DNA from: Rickettsia endosymbiont of Lasioglossum villosulum
Lineage (GTDB): Bacteria > Pseudomonadota > Alphaproteobacteria > Rickettsiales > Rickettsiaceae
DNA length: 64,000 nucleotides
Direction: 5' to 3'
Assembly (NCBI RefSeq): GCF_964026455.1
Contig: NZ_OZ032152.1
Coordinates: forward strand, 744,001 to 808,000
In this document: positions 38,183 to 48,006 of the stretch, in pieces
Layout: every line of letters begins with the position of its first letter
Numbering within the stretch: position 1 is the first letter of the stretch
Program-made: the position numbers and the translations under genes
Notes under the pieces: generated by a model
Seen by the model: only the letters and a program-made list of their open reading frames with translations
Told to the model about the DNA's origin: nothing
The model's database searches: none

Positions 38183-38998
38183 TTATACCTCCAGTTTTTT
38201 GTTGTGACTTTCTAGAGTCTCAATTAACAGCTCTTCTACTTGATAACTAATATTTGCATTCTCAAAATCTGTGAAATCTATTATTATTTTGCTTGTAATT
38301 TTATTATTAGACTCTAGAAGTCCTATCAGTGCTATTGCTCCATTGTCAGTAATATTATTATAGCTGAGGTTTATTTGGCTGATGGTTCTGTTAGTTTCCA
38401 AAGCTTTAACAAGCTGGACAATCCCAACATCACTAATAATATTATTATTGAGACATATTGTCTTTATAGTGTTATTATTCTTTAGAAGTCTTGCTAGTAT
38501 GATTGCTCCTTTATCACTAATATTATTGCTACAGATATCCACTTGCTTTATAATTTCATTATTTGTTAGAAGGTCTGCCAGTATATCCGCTCCCTCATCA
38601 CCAATATCATTGCCTCTAAGACTTATTTGCTTTATGGTTTTATTATTTTCTAGAAATTCATCTAGTATAATTAGTCCTTGAACCCCAATATTGTTATATT
38701 CAATATCTATATTAATCAAACTATGATTATTCTCTAACAGTTTGATAAGCAGACTTAGTTCCTCAAGGTCAATATCGTTGTTGCAAAGACGTATTGCGGT
38801 TATAAGCTTATTATGTTCTAAAACTTTACCAAGTATTTCCATTCCTTCTAAACCTATATGAACTTCGATAAGTTCTATATAAGTTATATTATTGCTCTGC
38901 AAAACTTCTCCAAGTATTTGTGCAGCAATATTAGTGATATTATTTATTTTTTCATTTGTTGAATCATTTTGTTGTTGATTTTTGACATTGCTCGTCAT
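38183..38998 (-). CDS. LRR protein (ribonuclease-inhibitor type)
   Basis: 271 residues from the ATG at 38998, which has AGGGG 8 bases upstream. It has about seven 28-residue LRR units of the pattern IxLxxNxIxDxGAxxLAxLLxxN, for example INLSYNNITDNGAIALIGLL. No signal peptide or second domain is seen. It is carried on the tRNA-Ser island with an inverted repeat upstream shared with the 40702 gene. LRR proteins of this style are candidates for host-directed effectors, but nothing in the sequence proves it. Confidence 0.8.
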   Translation of the reverse strand: MTSNVKNQQQNDSTNEKINNITNIAAQILGEVLQSNNITYIELIEVHIGLEGMEILGKVLEHNKLITAIRLCNNDIDLEELSLLIKLLENNHSLINIDIEYNNIGVQGLIILDEFLENNKTIKQISLRGNDIGDEGADILADLLTNNEIIKQVDICSNNISDKGAIILARLLKNNNTIKTICLNNNIISDVGIVQLVKALETNRTISQINLSYNNITDNGAIALIGLLESNNKITSKIIIDFTDFENANISYQVEELLIETLESHNKKLEV

Positions 38999-39034
38999 AC
39001 AATCGACCCCTGTTTTTTGTGTTTGAAAAATAGA

Positions 39035-39084
39035 CACTGAGGTTAGATTTAAAAATTTGATGATTGTTGCTTCTAACCTCGGTG
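39035..39084. promoter_or_regulatory. Inverted repeat with GAGGTTAGA arms, copy 1
   Basis: CACTGAGGTTAGA (39035-39047) and TCTAACCTCGGTG (39072-39084) form 13-base arms with one mismatch and a 24-base loop. It sits 37 bases upstream of the LRR gene start. A second copy of the same arms lies upstream of the 40702 gene. Confidence 0.5.
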
Positions 39085-39161
39085 CTTAACACCACCCCAC
39101 GTAGTGTTATCTTCACACATATCCTCATTAATCCTAGAAGTACAGCGGTTTTTTCCACTAT

Positions 39162-39248
39162 TAGTGATTTTTTTGTAAAATTTATTATAGCAGTGTTGAA
39201 CTAGAGACAGTGACTAAAATTATTATTAAGTCAGTGCCTAATTTAGCT
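39162..39248 (+). repeat. Duplicated non-coding segment, copy A
   Basis: About 85 bases, roughly three-quarters identical to 40499-40582, sharing GTAAAATTT, GAGACA, AATTATTATTAA and CCTAATTTAGCT. The remainder of 39249-39464 shows short open stretches (for example IKIKEVLKERDVLSVF) but no convincing gene. Confidence 0.5.
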
Positions 39249-39464
39249 ATTAAAATCAAGGAAGTATTGAAAGAAAGGGATGTACTCTCTGTATTTACCA
39301 ACATATTCCTCTGATCTCAATTCAATTTAGCATTGCTGGACTAACTAAGAATTACTTATAAAAAATGATTAAAAATCTTGATGAAATAAGAGATACTATC
39401 ACAGAAGCCTAAAGCTTCCCCAGGTTATTTATAAAATCTTAATTCATCAATGAGGAAATTACAT

Positions 39465-40457
39465 ATGAACTCAAGGATAATATCATTATTAAATATTTTA
39501 TTAGCACAATTAATATTAATTAGTACCTGTAAAGCTGAGGGTAGTAACCTACCGAGTGCCAAAACTGGTAAATCTATATTACTACCAAAAGTGATAAGTC
39601 CTAATACAAGTACTAATATAACTATTATTTTAAATATAAATCAATCTAGCAATGATTCATACTTTACAATTGAATTAGGGGCATATGAGAATAAAAGCCC
39701 ATCATTAAAACTCACTATGGGATCAATGCTAGAGTTATATTCTCCAATCCAGAATTCAGCAAGTACTCAGCAAAAATTACACATAGTAATGCGTCCATTT
39801 CAAGAATCGAATCAATCATTAAATGAGTATCCTAATACCAAAGAACAAAGTCCTAGATTAAAAAAGGAGTTATTAAGAGAGAAAGTATTCAAAAAAACTT
39901 ATCCTCAAGAAATAAAGTTTCAAAATGAGGAAGTATACTCAAATGACCAATCACGTTACTACGCAAATAATCAATCACTTTACTATTCTATCTTAATACC
40001 GAGTTTTAGAACTAATAGTGTCTTGGATTTGTTAGGCAGCAGTAAACTAGATGTCTGGCGGGCAGCTTGCCGACAAGCTTATGCAGATAGTTCAAGTCTA
40101 TGGCGAGCTTTTAACCCAAAACATATTATTGAACCTGAGTTACGGGATATTGCTAAATATTTCGAAACTTACAATAACAAATTAACCAAGGAAGAGTTTG
40201 AGCAAAAATATGGTGAATCAGGTTTAAAGTATGACCATAATTTTACCGTTCAATTAGTAGAGGATGTTTTAGAGAGGAAAAAGCAGCGAGAAATTAATGA
40301 ATATATAATTGCTGCAGGTAAAGGTGGATTAGTTGAAGTTATTGTAAAATTTGGACTCGAGGTGATATTTGGTAATCTGTTCTTATTAACATTGCTGCTA
40401 GCTTCGTCCCTATTGTGGTGGGCAAGTAAGATGGGTGGCAATGGCTTTAAAAAATGA
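39465..40457 (+). CDS. Secreted or membrane-anchored island protein, unknown function
   Basis: 330 residues from the ATG at 39465, preceded by GAGGA (an ATG 15 bases earlier is possible). It has an N-terminal signal peptide (IISLLNILLAQLILISTCKA), a long Ser/Asn/Gln-rich extracytoplasmic region with TYPQEIKFQNEEV and a conserved-looking block LDVWRAACRQAYADSSSLWR, and a C-terminal membrane helix (LFLLTLLLASSLLWW). The topology suggests a periplasmic protein anchored at its C-terminus. The family is not recognised; it may belong to the element's transfer or entry functions. Confidence 0.6.
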   Translation: MNSRIISLLNILLAQLILISTCKAEGSNLPSAKTGKSILLPKVISPNTSTNITIILNINQSSNDSYFTIELGAYENKSPSLKLTMGSMLELYSPIQNSASTQQKLHIVMRPFQESNQSLNEYPNTKEQSPRLKKELLREKVFKKTYPQEIKFQNEEVYSNDQSRYYANNQSLYYSILIPSFRTNSVLDLLGSSKLDVWRAACRQAYADSSSLWRAFNPKHIIEPELRDIAKYFETYNNKLTKEEFEQKYGESGLKYDHNFTVQLVEDVLERKKQREINEYIIAAGKGGLVEVIVKFGLEVIFGNLFLLTLLLASSLLWWASKMGGNGFKK

Positions 40458-40498
40458 TAAACTAGCTAACTCCCAAAAGTATAGAGGTTTTCCTCTAT

Positions 40499-40582
40499 CA
40501 ATGATTTTTTGGTAAAATTTGTTATAATAATGCTAAACTGGAGACAATAGAATTATTATTAAATTAAACACCTAATTTAGCT
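40499..40582 (+). repeat. Duplicated non-coding segment, copy B
   Basis: Partner of 39162-39248. It contains GGTAAAATTTGTTATAATAATG with a TATAAT hexamer and CACCTAATTTAGCT. The rest of 40583-40701 holds a ATGTGTGGCGAC/GTCGCTACACAT inverted pair around 40609-40633 that may act as a terminator. Confidence 0.45.
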
Positions 40583-40701
40583 AATTAAGATTTAATGTGT
40601 GGCGACATTAATCAGAAATATTAAGTCGCTACACATTCAAATTTTTTATTTCATTACCTCAAATAGCTACAATCTTTAAAAAATAAGGGTAAATAATTTT
40701 A

Positions 40702-40962
40702 TTAAAATTTACCACTTAAAGCATCAAGTATCACTTTATTATTGGCAATAATGGCATCTAGGTATTTTATGACTTGTTGTAAATACCATATAATGGTTGT
40801 AGCACTATCACCTGAATAGTCGTATACTGTCTGCATTAGCTGATCATTAGAACAAAGCGTTTTTAATACTTTTGTTAATGTTAACCTTGCTTCAACCAAT
40901 TCTGGCTGAAGCTCGTGCAAGTTAATAATTTCTTTTTGTTGATTTTGGTCGTTATTAGTCAT
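40702..40962 (-). CDS. Small helical island protein, unknown function
   Basis: An 86-residue protein with an Asn/Gln-rich start (MTNNDQNQQKE) and amphipathic helices (EARLTLTKVLKTL, TTIIWYLQQVIKYLDAI). No signal peptide. Its N-terminal style is close to that of the LRR protein at 38183 (MTSNVKNQQQNDS), and the two genes share an upstream inverted repeat, so they may be regulated together. Confidence 0.5.
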   Translation of the reverse strand: MTNNDQNQQKEIINLHELQPELVEARLTLTKVLKTLCSNDQLMQTVYDYSGDSATTIIWYLQQVIKYLDAIIANNKVILDALSGKF

Positions 40963-41001
40963 ATGATTTTCCTACCGTTTTTTAGGTTACAAAAAAATGG
41001 G

Positions 41002-41051
41002 GTACTAGAGGTTAGATTGGTAAAATTTGCGTTTTATTCTAACCTCTGTAC
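41002..41051. promoter_or_regulatory. Inverted repeat with GAGGTTAGA arms, copy 2
   Basis: GTACTAGAGGTTAGA (41002-41016) and TCTAACCTCTGTAC (41038-41051) are complementary apart from one bulged base, with a 21-base loop. It sits 40 bases upstream of the 40702 gene. The rest of the 40963-41310 gap holds a 7-bp hairpin ACAGTGG/CCACTGT at 41213-41234 and nothing else that I see. Confidence 0.5.
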
Positions 41052-41310
41052 TTGTTAGTTAACTAGATGGCACTTACTAACTTAACAACAAACTTAAACA
41101 TATTAAGTGCTATCAACACCACACCTATTCCATATTAGAAGAGGAGTAAAGCGAATTGGAAAGTAAAATCAAATATTTTTCTTAAAAAACCAAAGAAGCT
41201 GCAAATAAGAGACAGTGGAAAAATAACCACTGTAACCTACAGCCAAATCAGTTAAATTAAATGTTACTTACCGTTAATCTAATTTTTGATTTGGCAGTAC
41301 TTTTTATAAT

Positions 41311-42153
41311 TCATCCCAACAAATAAACCAAAATATTCCCTATAAAACTTACTATAGCAATTTCTTCTCTAGTAAAAACTGGCTTATTAATCGATAATTT
41401 CTGAAAAACTAATTCTATATCTTCTCTAATCTTGGCAGCATTTTCTTTTAGTATTTGTTCATTTATTAACCTTAATTTTGAGTCTTGTATATAATGTGCT
41501 GTTCCTTCATGGATAGTCGGTATTAAATCAATTCCTCTTGCTTTATGCGATAAATGTGATACCTTAGCTAAATGACCATATTTTTCTAAATATTGATTGA
41601 TGAAATAGGCTACATTTTCTCGATAATAATATAAAAAATTTCTTCTTCCCCAATCACGTCCTTTTTCACCAAAAATTACTTCGCCATTTTCTAAATGTAG
41701 TAGTTTTCCAGTAGTCATCTGAATGTGGGCATGAGGATTATTTGGATTGTCATAATGAATGTTTATATCTGCTATCATGCCATGACTAACTAGGCACTCA
41801 GAAGCAAAGTGTTCGGTAAGTTCAGTATTCTGTTGTTGAGTTAATTCTTTTGGTAAGGCTATGGTCAGCTTTCTAGCAGTCTCAGCATTTTTTCTTGTTT
41901 CACTACTTTCTGCTCTATTCCATAATTCTTGTCTATCATATACCCAACTAGGAGCATCATCCGGGGCTAGAATTACGCTATGAACAAGTCCTTTCTTGCT
42001 GCTAAAATTATAGGTAACAGTACGTTTTTCTCCTGTTTTACGGTCAGTTGTAAAAAACTGCAATTTACTTCTTGAAATATAGCTACTTGCTGCAACTGCA
42101 TTTTGTCCTTTGCTTCTTCGTACTTCTGATTTATTACAGTGATATATTGCCAT
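41311..42153 (-). pseudogene. TraA/MobL-type conjugative relaxase, truncated to its N-terminal domain
   Basis: 280 residues from the ATG at 42153 (MAIYHCNKSEVRRSKGQNAV). The MobA/MobL signatures are the N-terminal HCN..RSKGQNAVAAASY-type block and the HxH metal triad in NNPHAHIQMTTG. Full TraA proteins exceed 1000 residues because a helicase follows; here the frame ends soon after KPVFTREEIAIV in a short hydrophobic tail, so the helicase half is gone. The nicking domain itself looks intact. It indicates a conjugative or mobilisable origin of the island. Confidence 0.82.
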
Positions 42154-42213
42154 TGCTATTACCGCTATAAGCTGTAAGTTTTTGGGTAATAGCAATCACC
42201 AATGAATCTTTGA

Positions 42214-42253
42214 GCGCAGGCAAACTAGGTTTACCTAGTTTGCCCAAGTGCGC
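42214..42253. other. Strong hairpin upstream of the relaxase, candidate oriT
   Basis: GGCAAACTAGGT (42219-42230) and ACCTAGTTTGCC (42233-42244) are perfectly complementary, with a further GCGCA/TGCGC pair outside. It is 61 bases upstream of the relaxase start. Relaxase recognition sites are often hairpins of this kind next to traA. A terminator or promoter element is an alternative. Confidence 0.35.
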
Positions 42254-42641
42254 CTATCGGAATTTGAGCTGTAACCGCTATAACCTCATTCGTAAACTTC
42301 AAGCTTATTTTGTTTGCTAAACCTCATATAGACAGCAACATCTCTCCTTGGCAGGCCTTAGGCAGAAGGTTGGGTAGAGTGATAGGTGGATGGAAGATAA
42401 TGACAGCAAGGGGTTTTAACACTCTGTCCGTAAATGTAAAAATCAAAACTTATAATATTTGAATATGTCAAAGAAAATTCTTATAGACTAACAGCTGAAA
42501 AGCTATATATGGTATTGTGGTTAAAAATATATAAAATAAGTTGTTGCATTAAGATTTAGGAATTAGTAGAATAAACCATTAAAGAATTTTTATATTTATA
42601 TAATAATATCAATTAATGAAGGTAGCTGACATTTTATTCTG
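42254..42641. other. Non-coding gap
   Basis: No coding frame with protein-like composition is visible on either strand. The left part contains GGCAGGCCTTAGGCAGAAGG and a purine-rich GATGGAAGATAATGAC stretch; the right part is plain AT-rich sequence. Confidence 0.4.
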
Positions 42642-42777
42642 TTACCTAGGAGTCTTTCGGAGAATAGCGAATTTACCCTAATTAATGATCAAATTTGAAA
42701 AATAAGCCGTAGGGGAGTACGGTCAATTTTTTTATTTTCTGCAAAATATTTCTATTCTCCGACAGACTCCTAGGTAA
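42642..42777. mobile_element. MITE-like 136-bp element with 26-bp terminal inverted repeats
   Basis: The left arm starts TTACCTAGGAGTCTTTCGG (to 42667) and the right arm ends GACTCCTAGGTAA (from 42752). Over 26 bases there is one mismatch (A against C). The internal 84 bases encode nothing. A miniature inverted-repeat transposable element, or a long attenuator hairpin ahead of the OTU gene, are the two readings. No clear target duplication is seen. Confidence 0.5.
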
Positions 42778-42815
42778 GACTAAAGATTGATCTGAAATTA
42801 TAGGAGTGGGGTTAC

Positions 42816-45047
42816 ATGTCAAACGTACATAATGCGGTAAAAGTTAAGTGGCATCAAACAAAAGGTGACGGTAATTGTTTTTTCCATGCAGTATTTGGTG
42901 ATAAAGATAGCCCTAATCCTTATGAAACCAAGCACGCTGATACAATGAGGAAAGAATGGCATAATTTCTTGAGTCAATTTAATTCTTTACAAGATCCAAA
43001 AATGCCAAATAAACTGAAAGATCAGTTAAAGACAATATTTACTGCTTTCATAAACAACCCAGAATATCTAACTAATAGATCAGAGCAAATTAAAGAGTTA
43101 GCTGATCAAACAAGAGAAAGGAGAGATAATGCTGGAACAGATGTTCAATCTCAACAATCTATTGTAAATTCATTTTGTGAAAATGAAAATCTATATCAAT
43201 ACTATTTAGGCGCTATTAGTAGTAATAATTATTATGTCTTTACTGAAGAAATTCCTATTCTGGCATCTTTAGCAAATATTAAAATTACATTTTATCGTAA
43301 AGATAATCATGGCAAAATATATAGTTTAGTTTATCCCCCAGACAAGGAACTATTAGGACAGTATCAAGCAAATCTTGAACTTTGGGGGACAAAAGAAGAG
43401 GCTATTATATTTCACGAGGGCATGCATTTTTCACATGCTGAATATTACACATCTAATATTCAAAATCAGCAGTATGCTCCTACAAGAGAATATTTTAATG
43501 CAAATGAAGAAGCGATGCAAAAATTTCATGTTAAGGAACTTTCAAGTAAGCTATTTGGAGTGGAAATAAGTAAAGAAATATTTGCAGATATTGTAATTAA
43601 TGATAAGGATGGTAATCACCATGTAACAGTATGTCGTTCCAAGATTATTGGTAGTTCGATTGAACAAATGCATTATGTAACTCCATTGTTGTTTTTAAAA
43701 CAGGCTCTTGGAATTAAAGTGTTAGATGTATCAATAGGTAAAAATTATACAGTAGACAATTTTATAAAGTATATATTAGCCATATCAGACCAAATACAAG
43801 GTAGATGTCTGACACAAGAACAATATGATAGTCAAAAACTAAATAGGCAAGAAGACTTTTTTAATATCAAGGTTATTACTACAAAGAGAGATAGTACGAA
43901 AAAAATAAAATATCTAATTACTAATGAAGACTTAATTGAGCAATTGGAGAGTCATGAGATAAATTTGTCAGAGTACAATGTTGATGAATCAAAAAGAGAT
44001 TATACTACTGAATTTCAGAGATATATTAAATATGTACTCAGTGGTTTTCAAAAAATGATACTTGATGATTATTACATTCTTGAAACAACTTGTGAACTTA
44101 TAGCAAAGTTTATATTAACTACACTTAGTCAACAGGAAGGAGTATATTTTTCTACAAAGGATAATATGTTATTTAAGGAGATACGCCTATACCAACACAT
44201 GAAAGGAGCAAAACTGGATGATACAGTACCTTATGAAGTTGTATCTCATAAAGAAATTGTTGATAGAATTGAAGGGAATAAATTTAAATACCAAGGTAAT
44301 AAGAAAGAACCACATATTAGAATTATAGATGTTAAAGAACAAATAGTACAAAACACAGTAGAAGCATTAGATATAATAGACTCCTTAATAAAGGGTATTG
44401 TACTTAATGTAAGTAGTATAGAGTCAGATAAAATAAGCTTATTGTTAAATAAGTATAATAAGTATAATTTTAAAATTAACACATTTACATATAAGGATAA
44501 TAGTTTAGATAATTACACTGATTATGAGGATCCACTTACTGAAAATAATTGTAATCAAATTTTTCATTGTCATGCAGCAAAACATTTATATCTAATATTT
44601 AACTTTAGATCGTTAGGAACAGAAAAAATGTTTGCACCTAAACAAAAGGGTGATAGGACAGGAATAGTTAAAGTTTACACTTCTAATAGCGAACAATTAA
44701 GTGAACAATATTCCATTCAAAAATCAGCTACCGCTATACCAGCAAAAGAACCATTAACACAACAAGTTATTAGTCATATTTCTCTGATGTTAGCTCCTTT
44801 CTCATCATTGAATTCTAATGTTACACTTGAAGAGGATGTTAACCAACAGGGGTTATCACCAATAAAGCAAATATTTAACTCTTTTTGTAAGTTACTAAAG
44901 GCTGATTACAGCTCCCCGAATATTTTAGATCAAGTATGGTATAATGACTTAGAACGTCAATTTAATATAGAACTTATAGATAAGTTAGATGAAAATTTAA
45001 GTGTATCAGGTGATACTTATAGGCAAGATAATTTAGATTTTTCATAA
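42816..45047 (+). CDS. OTU-family cysteine protease with large C-terminal module
   Basis: A 743-residue protein. Residues ~8-212 form an OTU domain: Asp18 and Cys21 in KGDGNCFFHAVFG, with His204 in EGMHFSHAEYY as the likely catalytic histidine. OTU proteases cleave ubiquitin chains; rickettsial relatives are host-directed. Residues ~235-743 form a module shared with the next gene (ADIVINDKDG, IIGSSIEQMHYVTP, GRCLTQEQY, HAAKHLYLIFNF, MFAPKQ, IVKVYTS). An AGGAG Shine-Dalgarno lies upstream. No signal peptide, so any export would be by another system. Confidence 0.82.
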   Translation: MSNVHNAVKVKWHQTKGDGNCFFHAVFGDKDSPNPYETKHADTMRKEWHNFLSQFNSLQDPKMPNKLKDQLKTIFTAFINNPEYLTNRSEQIKELADQTRERRDNAGTDVQSQQSIVNSFCENENLYQYYLGAISSNNYYVFTEEIPILASLANIKITFYRKDNHGKIYSLVYPPDKELLGQYQANLELWGTKEEAIIFHEGMHFSHAEYYTSNIQNQQYAPTREYFNANEEAMQKFHVKELSSKLFGVEISKEIFADIVINDKDGNHHVTVCRSKIIGSSIEQMHYVTPLLFLKQALGIKVLDVSIGKNYTVDNFIKYILAISDQIQGRCLTQEQYDSQKLNRQEDFFNIKVITTKRDSTKKIKYLITNEDLIEQLESHEINLSEYNVDESKRDYTTEFQRYIKYVLSGFQKMILDDYYILETTCELIAKFILTTLSQQEGVYFSTKDNMLFKEIRLYQHMKGAKLDDTVPYEVVSHKEIVDRIEGNKFKYQGNKKEPHIRIIDVKEQIVQNTVEALDIIDSLIKGIVLNVSSIESDKISLLLNKYNKYNFKINTFTYKDNSLDNYTDYEDPLTENNCNQIFHCHAAKHLYLIFNFRSLGTEKMFAPKQKGDRTGIVKVYTSNSEQLSEQYSIQKSATAIPAKEPLTQQVISHISLMLAPFSSLNSNVTLEEDVNQQGLSPIKQIFNSFCKLLKADYSSPNILDQVWYNDLERQFNIELIDKLDENLSVSGDTYRQDNLDFS

Positions 45048-45101
45048 AAAGTGCTATGCATATAGCCATAGAATAAATTATAAATATAGATTAGGTTTAT
45101 T

Positions 45102-47156
45102 ATGAAATTTACAGCAGCAGTAGAAGGGTTTATTAAGTTTATATCTGATGCATTAGATGAAGATAAGAAAGAAGTTATTACAACTTGGATTGGCAATAAT
45201 TTGCTTAATCAACCCCCAAGCCTAAGGATTACTCAAGATATAAAAGCAGCTTTTTTTGAAGCACAAAAGACAGTGTTTACTGAATACATTATCAGAAATG
45301 ATATAGAAAAAATAAAACTGTTACTTGATGCAGTAAATAGTCCTGCTAATGAAAAATTAAGAACATTTGAATGTAAAGTACTAGCAGATGCTTTTATTGA
45401 CAAAAAAGAGTTTTTAACTACAAATACACAACATAATCAAGAATTAATTGATATATTAAATAATCAATATGAAAATATAGACAGTGATGAGTTAAAAGAA
45501 AGTATATCAAGCAAAATACAAGAAGTACGGCAAATTATAGATGATTCTATGGGTGGAATTGTAGAACCGAGTACTCCAGTCATAAAACAACAAAAATGGT
45601 ATATTCGCAACTTTATAGAAAAGTTATTTAAAATAAATATGAGCCAAGATGTATTAGTAGATATTGTAATTAATGACGATCCTACTAATCCATGTGATAA
45701 TCAAACTACAATAGTGGGGCGTCCAAAAGTATTAGGAAGTTCAACAAAGCAAATGCGCCATGTGACACCATATGCTTTTATAGCAGCAGCTATTAAAACA
45801 AAAATTGATATATCAGAAGGGCATGATGGTTATAAATCATATGTAACCAATTTAGTAGAAGCTACTAAACCGCTACTCAAAAATAAAAAAGGTATCTGCT
45901 TAACAAATGCTCAATATTCTAAACTAAGTTCTAATAGTACATTACAAGATGAGGGATCTGAAGCATTTAAATTATCTACTACCAGTAATGAATATCACTT
46001 AATATACAATGATGCACTTATAGAACAATTCAAGAAATGTGATGATTTCTCGCAAGCTGAAAAAGATAAAGCTGAAGCAGATTTTAGTACTAAATTTGAA
46101 AAATATATTACTTATGGTATAAAATATCTCACTGAAGGAATATTAGATTCACAAAATGCTAACACTATAACCATAGTTTGTGAAGGAATTGCAAGGATAA
46201 TATTAACTTTATTTAATCAGGAGAAATATGCTGCTTTTCCTGAAGAGGGAAATTCTTTGAAAGAGGAAATTCGTGTATATAACACTCCAGAGGATGCAAA
46301 ACAAGCTGCAAAATTAAAGTTAGAACAACAGAAATATGAAGTAATATCTCATAATGAGATAACTCAGGGAAATACATTACAATATGACTCATGTATTAGA
46401 ATTGTTGATAATGAAGGTTCCATAGTAAGAAAGGTAGTAGAAGTATTAAAGATTATAAACTTATTAATGCATCATAAATTATCAGAAGTATCACGTAAGA
46501 CAGAAAAAAAAGATTTAGAATATCAAAAAGAATATAACGAGAAATATAATTTTAAGGTAAATGACCAAAATCTTAAGTGTAAAGACAAATATAATGAAGA
46601 TATTGACATTGAAAAAAATTTAGTAGATATTTTTCAATATCATGTAGCAAAACATCTATATTCTGTGTTTGATTTTAAACCATTAGAAAACAAAGTATTA
46701 GCACCCAAACAACATGATGATACAGACATAATAAAAGTTTATACTTCAGCTGGTGGACAGAGGCAAGCTGAATATTCTGTTCAGGATGGTATTCAATATC
46801 GAAAGTTAGAGGTTAATGGTGCAAGAGGTTATAATGATGATGCAGTATTTCGTTCGGAAATGAGTAATGAAAAAACTAAAGGGATACTAAAAGACAAGGT
46901 TGTTAATCATGTTATTATTTCTCTTTTACCGTTTGATGCGTTAAAAGTTGAATGTATATTTAATGAATCACAATGTAAAGGAACTCCAATACTACAAGCT
47001 TTTTGTGAGTTAGTAAAAGTAAAGTATGAAGCAGAGGGAATGATACAATTGGATGATGCATGGATGATTAATGTCCAAAATGAATGTTCTAGGTATTTTG
47101 AAGATGTATTATTAGGTGATGTATCAAAACCTATAGATGCAATTTATGATGTCTAA
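45102..47156 (+). CDS. Large paralogue of the OTU protein C-terminal module, no protease domain
   Basis: A 684-residue protein. Residues ~1-165 form an N-terminal helical module (VEGFIKFISDALDEDKKEVI, RTFECKVLADAFIDKKEF) that recurs in the next gene. Residues ~180-684 align with the C-terminal module of the OTU protein (VDIVINDDPTNP, VLGSSTKQMRHVTPYAF, GICLTNAQYSKL, HVAKHLYSVFDFKP, VLAPKQ, IIKVYTS). So the OTU domain and this N-terminal module are alternative heads on one conserved body. The body is not recognised. Confidence 0.7.
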   Translation: MKFTAAVEGFIKFISDALDEDKKEVITTWIGNNLLNQPPSLRITQDIKAAFFEAQKTVFTEYIIRNDIEKIKLLLDAVNSPANEKLRTFECKVLADAFIDKKEFLTTNTQHNQELIDILNNQYENIDSDELKESISSKIQEVRQIIDDSMGGIVEPSTPVIKQQKWYIRNFIEKLFKINMSQDVLVDIVINDDPTNPCDNQTTIVGRPKVLGSSTKQMRHVTPYAFIAAAIKTKIDISEGHDGYKSYVTNLVEATKPLLKNKKGICLTNAQYSKLSSNSTLQDEGSEAFKLSTTSNEYHLIYNDALIEQFKKCDDFSQAEKDKAEADFSTKFEKYITYGIKYLTEGILDSQNANTITIVCEGIARIILTLFNQEKYAAFPEEGNSLKEEIRVYNTPEDAKQAAKLKLEQQKYEVISHNEITQGNTLQYDSCIRIVDNEGSIVRKVVEVLKIINLLMHHKLSEVSRKTEKKDLEYQKEYNEKYNFKVNDQNLKCKDKYNEDIDIEKNLVDIFQYHVAKHLYSVFDFKPLENKVLAPKQHDDTDIIKVYTSAGGQRQAEYSVQDGIQYRKLEVNGARGYNDDAVFRSEMSNEKTKGILKDKVVNHVIISLLPFDALKVECIFNESQCKGTPILQAFCELVKVKYEAEGMIQLDDAWMINVQNECSRYFEDVLLGDVSKPIDAIYDV

Positions 47157-47225
47157 CTAATACAAAAGTGATATAATTACTAGAATGAGATTTAGTTATA
47201 ATAATTTAATAGAGGATAATGTTAT

Positions 47226-47762
47226 ATGTATAAAAATGTTTCACACAGGACTTTGCAAGCAGGGTATACTGAATTTTTAGTTACAAAAATTCAAGATGAC
47301 GATATGAAATCTGTAACAGAATGGGTAGAAGAAAGTTTAATAAACGAGAATCCCAATGTTGATGCTCCTAGGAAAATTGCTTTTTATGAAGCAGAAAAAT
47401 TACTAATTTCTGAATATATTGAACGAGACAAATTTGATAGGTTATCTACACTTATTAACGCAATAGATAATGAAAAGTTTGATAAAGAATTTAAAGATCA
47501 TCCAAATTATCCTAAATTAAAAGCCAATGAATGTCGAGTCCTTGCAGGTGCTATAATAGAATCTAAAAAATACTTGGATCAGGATAAAACTATGCATCAA
47601 AAGCTTGGTGAGTTACTCAATACTAAATATCAAACACTAAAGGATATAAAGTATGATGTTAGCCAAATTAAAACAATAGATACTGCTCTTCAAATTGTAC
47701 ATTATGAAGAAGCTCCAGTTAGTACAATGGGAGCTACCAGCGATACTATTGATCATCATTAA
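47226..47762 (+). CDS. Truncated paralogue carrying only the N-terminal module
   Basis: 178 residues aligned throughout with the first ~165 residues of the 45102 protein (EFLVTKIQDDDMKSVTEWVE, AEKLLISEYIERDKFDRLSTL, KANECRVLAGAIIESKKYL). It ends abruptly at ATSDTIDHH where the body would start. It is either a truncated duplicate or a small protein derived from one. A short gap separates it from the 45102 gene on the same strand. Confidence 0.6.
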   Translation: MYKNVSHRTLQAGYTEFLVTKIQDDDMKSVTEWVEESLINENPNVDAPRKIAFYEAEKLLISEYIERDKFDRLSTLINAIDNEKFDKEFKDHPNYPKLKANECRVLAGAIIESKKYLDQDKTMHQKLGELLNTKYQTLKDIKYDVSQIKTIDTALQIVHYEEAPVSTMGATSDTIDHH

Positions 47763-48006
47763 TCATAATAAAGAGGTTAGAAATGATCTCTTTATAACTC
47801 TGATATGGTTGGAGATTTACATAAATGTGTTGGCTCAAAGCAGTTAGTTACCTTGATACATTGGTATTCGGTTAGATTAGACAAAATAGTATTTTAGTAA
47901 TAAATAGGCAGAACCTATAATAATCCAAGGCTTACAATGGAAACATTTAAAATTACCTAATAAACCAAACTATTGAATTTGTATGATTCGGGTAGCAAAT
48001 GTTAGT

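Noticed and set aside
38382..38681. 99-codon plus-strand frame
   Set aside because: Antisense to the LRR repeats; its apparent repetitiveness only mirrors them.
40605..40635. Transposon end suggested by the GTGTGGCGAC/GTCGCTACACA pair
   Set aside because: Short imperfect arms and a central position between genes fit a simple hairpin better; no partner end is seen.
45102..47156. OTU protease domain in the second paralogue
   Set aside because: No Asp-Gly-Asn-Cys motif or catalytic His is present; only the shared body aligns.
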